Part shown: in pieces, positions 1 through 5,572 of the stretch
Position numbering within the stretch: position 1 is the stretch's first letter
Layout: each line of letters starts with the position of its first letter
NCBI GenBank assembly: GCA_937895955.1
Contig: CALAZI010000135.1
Location: 1-9,959 of the forward strand
Source: an uncultured Alphaproteobacteria bacterium
Lineage (GTDB): Bacteria; Pseudomonadota; Alphaproteobacteria; Caulobacterales; Parvularculaceae
DNA length: 9,959 bases
Direction: 5' to 3'
Program-made: the position numbers and the translations under genes
Notes under the pieces: generated by a model
Told to the model about the DNA's origin: nothing
Database searches by the model: none
Seen by the model: only the letters and a program-made list of their open reading frames with translations

Positions 1-40
1 TCTCCCTCCCTTGAAAAGGGAGGGCCGGGGAGGGTTCAGG
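1..40. repeat. Partial copy of a palindromic intergenic repeat
   Basis: These 40 bases recur exactly at 1107-1146. The copy contains a hairpin with a 9-bp stem (CCCTCCCTT at 4-12, AAGGGAGGG at 16-24, loop GAA), then GGGAGGGTTCA at 28-38, which is the terminal inverted repeat of the full element at 1015-1144. Only the right end is visible, and the rest probably lies left of the window. The sequence directly abuts the stop codon of the small remnant at 41-103. It looks like a dispersed, non-coding REP/MITE-like element. Confidence 0.85.
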
Positions 41-103
41 TTAAACGGCGCTCGCGAGGTGATTGTCGGGGCTGTTCGCCCCGCCGAATACGATCTTGCG
101 CAT
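41..103 (-). pseudogene. 20-codon remnant, possibly the N-terminus of a dihydrofolate reductase-family protein
   Basis: On the minus strand an ATG at 103-101 opens a 20-codon frame starting MRKIVFGGANSPDN and closed by TAA at 43-41. A GGAGA Shine-Dalgarno-like sequence lies about 8 nt upstream, so this looks like a real gene start. From memory, the first residues resemble the N-terminus of the dihydrofolate reductase family with a RibD C-terminal-like domain (MRK-hydrophobic-GG...SLDN/SLDG). Homology to that family is an inference, not shown by search. The stop codon falls directly against the repeat at 1-40, suggesting that insertion or rearrangement of the repeat cut the gene off after about 20 codons. 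It could instead be an unrelated short ORF with the repeat as its 3' flank. Confidence 0.4.
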
Positions 104-581
104 GGGGATTTCTCCGTGGAGGCGGGGGGATGTTAGGCGCGGGAGAGGGGAAGGAAGAAGAGGCGCGAATGCAGAATTAGAACGGGCTTTGATTTGATTG
201 AAACTCGAATGTCAAAGAGTTGTCGGCAAATCGTTCAGTTTGCCAGTTTGATTTTGCGCCGATACTATTAAACGACTGCTTTTCGCCGAAAGCGGACGTT
301 TCTAACATGGATTGCCAAAGTGGGGCGCCGCGCGGCAATTCAATTCGCACTGAATTATTTGCTTCAGGACATTCATGTAAACAAGTTGCGATGTCTAAAT
401 ACTGAATAGAATAAAACCCACATCCGACGGGAGCAGAAAAAACTCCGCTTTATACTCGAAAATACATCTTATCGGGGCGCGGATTTTTCTCGAATTCTCC
501 TAATTGGGTCGCATTGCGGCGACGAGAAGAATTCAAGTCGCGGCGCGTAATAGATTGATTTCATTCATCGCGACTGCCCGA

Positions 582-602
582 CATGGTTAACGCTTAACCA
601 TG
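582..602. repeat. Perfect palindrome with 9-bp arms
   Basis: CATGGTTAA at 582-590 and TTAACCATG at 594-602 are exact inverted copies separated by CGC. Each arm contains TTAACCAT, which resembles the reported half-site of the alphaproteobacterial cell-cycle regulator CtrA. The inverted arrangement differs from the usual direct TTAA-N7-TTAA site. The palindrome itself is seen directly; a regulatory role is inference, and no clear gene lies immediately downstream to be its target. Confidence 0.55.
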
Positions 603-881
603 ATCGCCCTCTTGCGGGCCGAGTTATCCCCCGACTTATCCCACCCCTTTTTTCTTCGCGTATGATGGTCTCGCCGGATCGGGAGAGGCGTTGGGCCTGC
701 CGTTCCTCAACGGGTCCGGTGCGGCGCGCGGCGCCTGGCTTGCGGCGTTACGGACGCAGGGCGGGGCCGTCGTCCCCCATGCCAGCGAACCGCTCAACGA
801 GTTGGGCGAGGCGCGAGGATCGGAGCGCGCGAAAAAAGAGCCGCAATGGATGAAAGGCGCACTGCGCCGGTCATTCATGAT

Positions 882-938
882 GCGCGGGACGCGAAGCGTC
901 CTGTACTTAACTTAGATCGGATGGTTCGCGTCCCGCGC
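882..938. repeat. 14-bp perfect inverted repeat with 29-nt loop
   Basis: GCGCGGGACGCGAA at 882-895 is exactly inverted as TTCGCGTCCCGCGC at 925-938. The left arm can alternatively pair locally, because GGACGC at 887-892 and GCGTCC at 896-901 form a 6-bp hairpin around GAA. No T-run follows, so it is not a standard terminator. It lies about 75 bp before the palindromic element at 1015-1144 and may be a separate dispersed repeat or the end of a degraded element. Confidence 0.6.
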
Positions 939-1014
939 GACCTCTCCCGTCTTTATCGCGCGCTGCCGGAGGAAACCCCTCGCGGAGAAGGAGAAGGCGT
1001 GTTTGTCGCCAGCA

Positions 1015-1144
1015 TGAACCCTCCCTTTCGACCAACGAAATCGCTGTCGCGATTTCGGGTCTCAAGCCCTCCCTTTCCAAGGGAGGGAAGAGCGGCGCGC
1101 CAATCTTCTCCCTCCCTTGAAAAGGGAGGGCCGGGGAGGGTTCA
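1015..1144. mobile_element. 130-bp palindromic non-coding element (MITE/REP-like)
   Basis: The ends are perfect 11-bp inverted repeats: TGAACCCTCCC at 1015-1025 and GGGAGGGTTCA at 1134-1144. Inside are three hairpins. The first has a 9-bp stem CGAAATCGC (1036-1044)/GCGATTTCG (1049-1057) with a 4-nt loop. The second is CCCTCCCTT (1067-1075)/AAGGGAGGG (1079-1087) with loop TCC. The third has the same stem sequence (1110-1118/1122-1130) with loop GAA. Positions 1107-1146 recur identically at 1-40, so the sequence is repeated. There is no transposase and no coding signal; frames through it are incidental. I could not identify a clear target-site duplication. Non-autonomous mobility is inferred from the terminal inverted repeats and the second copy. 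Confidence 0.7.
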
Positions 1145-1184
1145 GGAATGATGGGAAAATGGGGAGAGCGCAGAAGGAGCAATC

Positions 1185-1787
1185 GTGCCTGACAGGAAAA
1201 TGAAAAAGCGAACCGCGCCCGACATATTCGCATTGATGCGCGCCGATCCGGATCCGCCGCCGCGCGCGTTCACCGACGCGGATCAGGCGCTGATCGACGG
1301 CGACGGCGGCGATTTTTTCACGATGTGCTTGATCTGGAGCGACTGTTTCGCGCTGCCGTCGATCTTTGCGGAAAAGCGCCGCGCGAACGGCGATCCGACA
1401 GCGGCCCCGAAAGACCACGAATGCGGCTGCAACGTGCTCAACAATTCTTTCAAGCCGGTCTGCGAAAAGCGGCGGCCGGGGTGCGAATTTGAAAAGCCGC
1501 CGGGCCCGCCCGCCTGTTTCTGGGGCGGCGTTCCTCGCGAGCCGCCCACGGAGATCTGGCCGCGCAGTCGTTACGCCTACTATCAGGCGCTGCCCGCGTT
1601 CCTCGCTTACGCGGACGCCTCGCCTTCGGGGCGGCGCGCGATGGAGCGGCAGGTGCGGCGCGCGCTTTCCGTCCCGCGCGCAGCCGCGTTCATCGCGGTC
1701 CTTGTCGAACAGGTTGCAAGGCTTCGAGGGAAACGGGTAGTCATCTCGCCGCCTGCCGCCGCCGCACCGGAAACGCCGCCAACGTGA
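1185..1787 (+). CDS. Hypothetical cysteine-rich protein, 200 aa
   Basis: I do not recognise this family. The GTG start at 1185 is supported by AAGGAG at 1174-1179, 5 nt upstream; an ATG five codons later (1200) is the alternative. Codon use has the strong G/C third-position bias of the flanking genes, arguing for a real gene. There is no signal peptide or membrane segment. The N-terminal third is acidic and proline-rich (RADPDPPP around residues 20-26). The middle holds seven cysteines at 48, 54, 80, 82, 93, 100 and 111; the cluster C80-x-C82-x10-C93-x6-C100 could hold a metal or disulfides, but this is speculative. The segment 100-126 is rich in Pro, Trp and aromatic residues, and the C-terminal part looks helical with a basic stretch (RQVRRA, 155-160). 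It overlaps the FkbM-type methyltransferase by 4 nt, so the two are probably co-translated and may be functionally linked. Confidence 0.75.
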   Translation: MPDRKMKKRTAPDIFALMRADPDPPPRAFTDADQALIDGDGGDFFTMCLIWSDCFALPSIFAEKRRANGDPTAAPKDHECGCNVLNNSFKPVCEKRRPGCEFEKPPGPPACFWGGVPREPPTEIWPRSRYAYYQALPAFLAYADASPSGRRAMERQVRRALSVPRAAAFIAVLVEQVARLRGKRVVISPPAAAAPETPPT

Positions 1788-2479
1788 TCTTTCGCCGCAA
1801 GCATAAAGGCCGTCTCACTCAGGCGGCGAGTTTGAAAGCGCTCCGCGCGCGCGGCGTCGAGATCGCGAGCGTCATCGATGTCGGCGTTCAGCGCCAAACG
1901 GCGTCGCTGATCGAGTGTTTTCCGGACGCGCCGCATTTGCTGATCGAACCTGTCAGCGCCTTTCACGCCGACATCGCGCGCAATTATAAATCGCTCCGGC
2001 ATGAAATCGTCGCAGCCGCGGCGTCTGACGAAAACGGCGTCGGGCGGCTGGCGACCTCGGCGATCGCAGGCGAAGGCGTCACGCACGCGCATGTCGGCGA
2101 GGCGGGCGAAGATGTCGCTTTGCGCCGGCTCGATTCGCTCCTGCCGAAAGAGGCGTTTCCCGCGCCTTACCTTCTCAAGATCGATGTCGACAGCACCGAG
2201 GCGTCGATGAAAGCGCTCGCCGGCGCGGCGGGGATCATGGGCGGGGTCCATTGCATCGTCTGCGAGATGATCGCGACGCATTTCGTTGCGCTCGCCGCGC
2301 AGATCGAGGCCGCGGGATTTGCGCTCTGGGATATTGTCGACGTCACCTATTATGACGACGTACTCTATCAGTGCGACGCGATTTTCGTTCGTCGCGCGTC
2401 TTTAGCGACGAATGGAAAACTGAAGCCGTTCAGCGCCGCTTCGTTCGATCCGAAGAAATGGCGCGTCCTTCGCGACTGA
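1784..2479 (+). CDS. FkbM-family SAM-dependent methyltransferase
   Basis: This 231-residue protein is probably a class I S-adenosylmethionine-dependent methyltransferase of the FkbM type, a group that usually O-methylates sugars or secondary metabolites. Visible motifs: a SAM-binding strand and loop, VIDVGVQRQTA at about 30-40, where FkbM proteins have DVGAN-type sequences; an acidic residue ending strand 2 in LLIEPV at 52-57; and LLKIDVDSTE at 130-139, matching the LKIDVEGxE signature. The Gly-rich loop is unusual, with VQRQ in place of the common ANxG. The GTG start at 1784 overlaps the upstream stop codon (GTGA) and has only a weak GGAA before it, so translation is probably coupled to the upstream gene. 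The length is near that of the minimal family domain. The substrate cannot be told from sequence, and no glycosyltransferases sit nearby to suggest one. It ends 2 bp from the convergent hemB stop. Confidence 0.85.
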   Translation: MIFRRKHKGRLTQAASLKALRARGVEIASVIDVGVQRQTASLIECFPDAPHLLIEPVSAFHADIARNYKSLRHEIVAAAASDENGVGRLATSAIAGEGVTHAHVGEAGEDVALRRLDSLLPKEAFPAPYLLKIDVDSTEASMKALAGAAGIMGGVHCIVCEMIATHFVALAAQIEAAGFALWDIVDVTYYDDVLYQCDAIFVRRASLATNGKLKPFSAASFDPKKWRVLRD

Positions 2480-2481
2480 TT

Positions 2482-3483
2482 TCAGGCGCGCATCAGCCGC
2501 GCGGCCTTGGGCGCGAAATAGGTGATGACGCCGTCGGCGCCGGCGCGGCGGATCGCGGTGAGGCTTTCGATGATTGCGCGGTCCTCGTCGATCCAGCCGT
2601 TTTGCGCGGCGGCCATGATCATCGCGTATTCGCCGGAGACCTGAAACGCGAAGGTCGGCATTTTGAAAGTCGTTTTGACGCGATGGATAATGTCGAGATA
2701 GGCCCCGGCGGGCTTGACCATCACGCTGTCGGCGCCCTCGGCGATGTCCATCGCAACCTCGCGCAGCGCTTCATCCGAATTCGCCGGGTCCATCTGATAG
2801 GTCCGCTTGTCGCCTTTCAGAACGCCGGTCGAGCCGATCGCGTCGCGATAGGGGCCGTAGAAACAGGAGGCGTATTTCGCGGCGTAGGACATGATCTGGA
2901 CGTGGCCGAAGCCTTCGGCGTCGAGCCCCTTGCGGATCGCGTCGACGCGCCCGTCCATCATGTCGGAGGGCGCGATGATGTCGAAGCCGGCGCGCGCCTC
3001 GACGATCGACTGGCGCACGAGCGCGTCGACCGTGCGGTCGTTGACGATCTCGCCATTCTCAAGGAAGCCGTCATGGCCGTGATCGGTGTAGGGATCGAGC
3101 GCAACGTCGGCCATCAGCCCGATCTCGGGAACGGCCTGTTTGATCGCTTTCGCCGCGCGGCACATCAGGTTGTCCGGGTCAAAGGCGAGGGCGGCGTTCG
3201 CCGAGCGGTCTTTCGCCGAAGTGTAGGGAAACAGCGCGAGCGCCGGGATGCCGAGGGCTTTCGCCTCCTTCGCCGCCGCGACCGCGCGGTCGACCGAAAG
3301 GCGGCTGACGCCGGGCAGCGAGGCGACGGGTTCTTCGACGTTTTCGCCCTCGCGGACCACCATCGCCCAGATGAGCTTTTCGGGGGCGAGAAGCGTCTCG
3401 GCGACGAGCGCGCGCGACCAGGCCGTCCGCCGCGTCCGGCGCAGGCGGGTCGACGGAAAGGATTGGGAAAGATTCATCGCCAT
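2482..3483 (-). CDS. hemB: Delta-aminolevulinic acid dehydratase (porphobilinogen synthase)
   Basis: HemB condenses two 5-aminolevulinate molecules to porphobilinogen, the second step of haem, chlorophyll and cobalamin synthesis, as a cytoplasmic homo-oligomer. The 333-residue length is normal. The two active-site lysines are visible: K203 in SYAAKYAS and the Schiff-base lysine K257 in VMVKPAGAY. At 126-138 the sequence is DVALDPYTDHGHDG, with Asp/His in place of the Cys triad that binds catalytic zinc, so this is the Mg-dependent type known from alphaproteobacteria such as Bradyrhizobium. R209-R213-type substrate contacts (FYGPYRDA) and the GEYAMI motif are also present. Translation may start at M1 (3483) or M3 (3477); the ribosome site is weak (GGGAC). 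It is divergent from the ldtR-like regulator and convergent, with a 2-bp gap, on the methyltransferase gene. Confidence 0.97.
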   Translation of the reverse strand: MAMNLSQSFPSTRLRRTRRTAWSRALVAETLLAPEKLIWAMVVREGENVEEPVASLPGVSRLSVDRAVAAAKEAKALGIPALALFPYTSAKDRSANAALAFDPDNLMCRAAKAIKQAVPEIGLMADVALDPYTDHGHDGFLENGEIVNDRTVDALVRQSIVEARAGFDIIAPSDMMDGRVDAIRKGLDAEGFGHVQIMSYAAKYASCFYGPYRDAIGSTGVLKGDKRTYQMDPANSDEALREVAMDIAEGADSVMVKPAGAYLDIIHRVKTTFKMPTFAFQVSGEYAMIMAAAQNGWIDEDRAIIESLTAIRRAGADGVITYFAPKAARLMRA

Positions 3484-3538
3484 GAGCGGTCCCGCGCGAA
3501 AATTTCCAAGATTTCATGCCCGCTTACGTCGGTCATTG

Positions 3539-3556
3539 CAATTTGATTGCAAATTG
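3539..3556. promoter_or_regulatory. Candidate operator: 18-bp palindrome between hemB and ldtR
   Basis: CAATTTG (3539-3545) and CAAATTG (3550-3556) form a perfect inverted repeat with a 4-bp spacer. TTGCAA also occurs twice (3536-3541, 3547-3552), 11 bp apart, about one helical turn. MarR-family dimers typically bind palindromes of about 16-20 bp in the divergent promoter next to their own gene, so autoregulation by the adjacent MarR-type protein, or control of hemB, is plausible. Binding itself is inference. Confidence 0.4.
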
Positions 3557-3580
3557 ATCGAGCGCATTTAACCGGCCTTT

Positions 3581-3604
3581 TAGGGAATTCGCTTAATGTC
3601 CCTA
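3581..3604. promoter_or_regulatory. Second inverted repeat upstream of ldtR
   Basis: TAGGGA at 3581-3586 and TCCCTA at 3599-3604 form a 6-bp inverted repeat with a 12-bp spacer, ending 25 bp before the regulator's ATG. TTTTAGG occurs directly repeated at 3578-3584 and 3608-3614. The site could be an operator within the 5' leader or overlapping the promoter. The arms are short, so chance cannot be excluded. Confidence 0.25.
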
Positions 3605-3629
3605 CAGTTTTAGGCGTGCGAGGCGAGAA

Positions 3630-4160
3630 ATGGCGGCGGCAGGACAAGCGATGGTCGGAACGGCGATTGGGCAGGGGACGAAATCCCAGGCCCAACCTGA
3701 GGAATTGCGCGCCGCCTATCTGCAGCTCCTGCATCTCGTCGAGCGGATGCACCGCCAGCTTCTCGACGTCATCAAGGATGAGCTTGAGCGGCTCGGCCAG
3801 ACCGACATCAACTCCGTTCAGGCGCTGCTCCTCTATAATATCGGCAACGCCGAACTGACCCCGGGCGAGCTGCGTTCGCGCGGCCACTATCTCGGCTCGA
3901 ACGTCTCCTACAACCTGAAGCAACTGGTTGATAAAGGGTATATTCGCGACCAGCGTTCCGACGTCGACCGGCGTTCGAAGCGCGTGTCGCTGACGCAGAA
4001 CGGTCTCAATGTCCGCGATCGGCTCGCCGAACTCTTCGAGCGCCAGCTCGGCTCGGTCGAGCAGGTCGGCGGCGTCGACGTCGCGCTGATGGAGCAGACC
4101 AACAAGTCGCTGCAGCGGCTTGAGCGGTTCTGGGCGGATCAGGTTCGCTACCGTCTGTAA
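3630..4160 (+). CDS. ldtR: MarR-family winged-helix regulator, LdtR type
   Basis: This 176-residue protein is a winged helix-turn-helix regulator expected to bind DNA as a dimer. After a loose N-terminus (1-25) come a dimerisation helix (LRAAYLQLLHLVERMHRQL, about 26-44), the central segment INSVQALLLYNIG (60-72), the recognition region ELTPGELRSRGHYLGSNVSYNLKQLV (75-100) and a basic beta-wing (DQRSDVDRRSKRVSLT, 107-122), followed by C-terminal helices. The block from DINSVQALLLYNIG to SNVSYNLK strongly recalls LdtR, the regulator of an L,D-transpeptidase gene described in Candidatus Liberibacter and Sinorhizobium and commonly found beside hemA. The symbol rests on recalled similarity and that neighbourhood. 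The ATG at 3630 follows GAGGCGAG; M8 at 3651 is a less likely start. It lies between divergent hemB and downstream hemA, 133 bp away. Confidence 0.85.
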   Translation: MAAAGQAMVGTAIGQGTKSQAQPEELRAAYLQLLHLVERMHRQLLDVIKDELERLGQTDINSVQALLLYNIGNAELTPGELRSRGHYLGSNVSYNLKQLVDKGYIRDQRSDVDRRSKRVSLTQNGLNVRDRLAELFERQLGSVEQVGGVDVALMEQTNKSLQRLERFWADQVRYRL

Positions 4161-4293
4161 GGCGGCTTGTTGCGAATCATTCTTAGAAATCAAAGGGAAA
4201 TGCGGCGATCCGTCCGCAATTTCCGATCAAAAATACTGGCAATCGGCGGCGAGCGCCCCTTAATAAGACGCACGGCAATAAGCGGCGTGCGCC

Positions 4294-5550
4294 ATGACAT
4301 TCGACTACAGCCAGGCCTTCCGGAACGCCCTCGAAGCGGTGCGCGCGGAAGGCCGCTATCGCGTCTTCGCCGATCTTGAACGCATTCGCGGGCGGTTCCC
4401 CCGCGCGATCTATCACGGCGGCGGCTCGCCCAGGGAAATCACGGTCTGGTGCTCGAACGATTATCTCGGCATGGGCCAGCATGAATGCGTGATCGCGGCG
4501 ATGAAGTCGGCGGCCGACAAGGTCGGTGCCGGGGCGGGCGGCACGCGCAACATCGCCGGCACGACGCATTTCCATGTGCTGCTCGAACGCGAACTGGCCG
4601 CGCTTCACCGCAAGGAAGCCGCGCTCCTTTTCACCTCCGGCTATGTCGCTAATGAAGCGACGCTCGCGACGCTTTCGAAGATCCTGCCCGATTGCGTCAT
4701 CCTGTCGGACGAGCTGAACCACGCTTCGATGATCGAGGGCATTCGCGGCGGCCGGTCGGCGAAGCTTGTCTGGCGCCATAACGACCTTGAGCATCTGGAA
4801 GCGCTCTTGCGCGACTTGCCGGCGGAGCGGCCGAAAATCATCGCGTTTGAATCCGTCTATTCGATGGACGGCGACATCGCTCCGATTTCGGAAATCTGCG
4901 ATCTTGCGGAAAAATACGGCGCGTTCACCTATCTCGACGAAGTGCACGCCGTCGGTCTTTACGGCGAAGAGGGCGGCGGCGTCGCCCAGCGCGACGGCGT
5001 TGAGGCGCGCATTGATCTGGTCGAAGGAACGCTCGGCAAGGCGATCGGCGTCATGGGGGGCTATATCGCCGCCAGCGCCGCCGTCGTCGATGCGATCCGT
5101 TCTTACGCCTCGGGCTTCATCTTCACGACCGCCTTGTCGCCTGTGCTCGTCGCCGGCGCGCTGCGGAGCGTCAAGATCCTGCGCACGTCAAACAATCTGC
5201 GCGAGCGTCATCAGGAGCGCGCGGCGACGCTGAAGGCGCGGCTGACGGCGGAAGGCTTTCCCGTCATGCCGTCGGTGAGCCACATCGTTCCGTTGCTGAT
5301 CGGTGATCCGGTTCGGTGCAAGGCGGTGTCCGATTATCTGCTGGAAGAGCATGCGATCTACGTCCAGCCGATCAATTATCCGACCGTCCCGAAAGGAACC
5401 GAACGGCTGCGCCTGACGCCGTCGCCGCTTCATTCCGACGCTGAGATGGATCATTTGATCGCCGCTCTTAAAGACGCTTGGCGCAAGATCGGCGTGCGTG
5501 AGCGCAAGCCTGCGCTAGTTGCGGCGGAAGCGAACGCCGCCCTGCCATAG
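4294..5550 (+). CDS. hemA: 5-aminolevulinate synthase
   Basis: This PLP-dependent enzyme joins glycine and succinyl-CoA to give 5-aminolevulinate, the committed step of the C4 (Shemin) tetrapyrrole route used by alphaproteobacteria. The 418-residue length matches the family. Signatures include CSNDYLGM (53-60), the glycine-rich GAGAGGTRNIAGTTHFH (78-94), the PLP-stacking His in SDELNHASM (H143), the pyridine-N-binding Asp in YLDEVHAVG (D215) and the Schiff-base lysine K249 in EGTLGKAIGVMGGY. The C-terminal TERLRLTPSPLHS motif is also present. The ATG at 4294 is fixed by the conserved MTFDYSQAF start, but no good Shine-Dalgarno precedes it (AGCGGCGTGCGCC). The 133-bp upstream gap suggests its own promoter or leader in addition to read-through from ldtR. 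It ends in a strong intrinsic terminator. Confidence 0.98.
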   Translation: MTFDYSQAFRNALEAVRAEGRYRVFADLERIRGRFPRAIYHGGGSPREITVWCSNDYLGMGQHECVIAAMKSAADKVGAGAGGTRNIAGTTHFHVLLERELAALHRKEAALLFTSGYVANEATLATLSKILPDCVILSDELNHASMIEGIRGGRSAKLVWRHNDLEHLEALLRDLPAERPKIIAFESVYSMDGDIAPISEICDLAEKYGAFTYLDEVHAVGLYGEEGGGVAQRDGVEARIDLVEGTLGKAIGVMGGYIAASAAVVDAIRSYASGFIFTTALSPVLVAGALRSVKILRTSNNLRERHQERAATLKARLTAEGFPVMPSVSHIVPLLIGDPVRCKAVSDYLLEEHAIYVQPINYPTVPKGTERLRLTPSPLHSDAEMDHLIAALKDAWRKIGVRERKPALVAAEANAALP

Positions 5551-5569
5551 GCAAGGCGGCGCGTTTTTT
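5535..5569 (+). terminator. Intrinsic terminator of hemA, overlapping its stop codon
   Basis: CGCCGCC (5535-5541) pairs with GGCGGCG (5555-5561); after a single C/A mismatch, TGCC (5543-5546) pairs with GGCA (5550-5553) around the loop ATA. A run of six T follows at 5564-5569. The TAG stop of hemA (5548-5550) is in the loop and upper stem. On the minus strand no T-run follows the stem, so it should act mainly on hemA transcripts and not on the convergent mucR transcript. Confidence 0.85.
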
Positions 5570-5572
5570 AGA

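Larger units (their letters stand above)
104..1014. other. Long stretch without a convincing gene
   Basis: No frame here shows both a credible start and the codon bias of the flanking genes. About 165-570 is visibly richer in A and T than the rest of the window and holds only a 61-codon frame (220-405) without family resemblance. Positions 640-915 carry overlapping short frames on both strands, none recognisable. The longest plus frame starts with TTG at 691, has GGGAGAGG directly before it and ends at 915. Structures present are a nested inverted repeat at 492-534, a palindrome at 582-602 and a 14-bp inverted repeat at 882-938. The stretch may contain decayed genes or regulatory DNA. Confidence 0.6.

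Noticed and set aside
220..405. 61-codon plus-strand frame in the AT-richer block
   Set aside because: No ribosome site, no codon bias and no family resemblance, so it was not called as a gene.
622..642. Two TTATCCC motifs resembling DnaA boxes (TTATCCACA)
   Set aside because: Both deviate from the consensus in the last bases and there are no further boxes, dnaA gene or origin-associated genes nearby.
636..915. Overlapping short frames on both strands, including a TTG-start frame at 691 with a purine-rich site before it
   Set aside because: I could not choose between strands or recognise a product. It might be a decayed gene, but support is too weak to annotate.
1015..1144. CRISPR-like array interpretation of the repeated CCCTCCCTT/AAGGGAGGG hairpins
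   Set aside because: Only two stems, irregular spacing, no uniform spacers and no cas genes.
846..1151. 101-codon plus-strand frame
   Set aside because: More than a third of it is the palindromic repeat element, and the rest lacks coding signal.
1607..2281. 224-codon minus-strand frame across the two-gene unit
   Set aside because: It is a shadow of the FkbM-type gene, whose SAM motifs establish the plus strand as coding.
2371..3546. 391-codon plus-strand open frame antisense to hemB
   Set aside because: It lies wholly opposite a gene with clear HemB catalytic motifs and lacks family resemblance. Long antisense frames are common opposite high-GC genes because rare third-position A/T limits stops.
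3474..4193. 239-codon minus-strand frame opposite ldtR
   Set aside because: It is antisense to the winged-helix gene, which has an intact, recognisable domain. The translated minus sequence matches no family.
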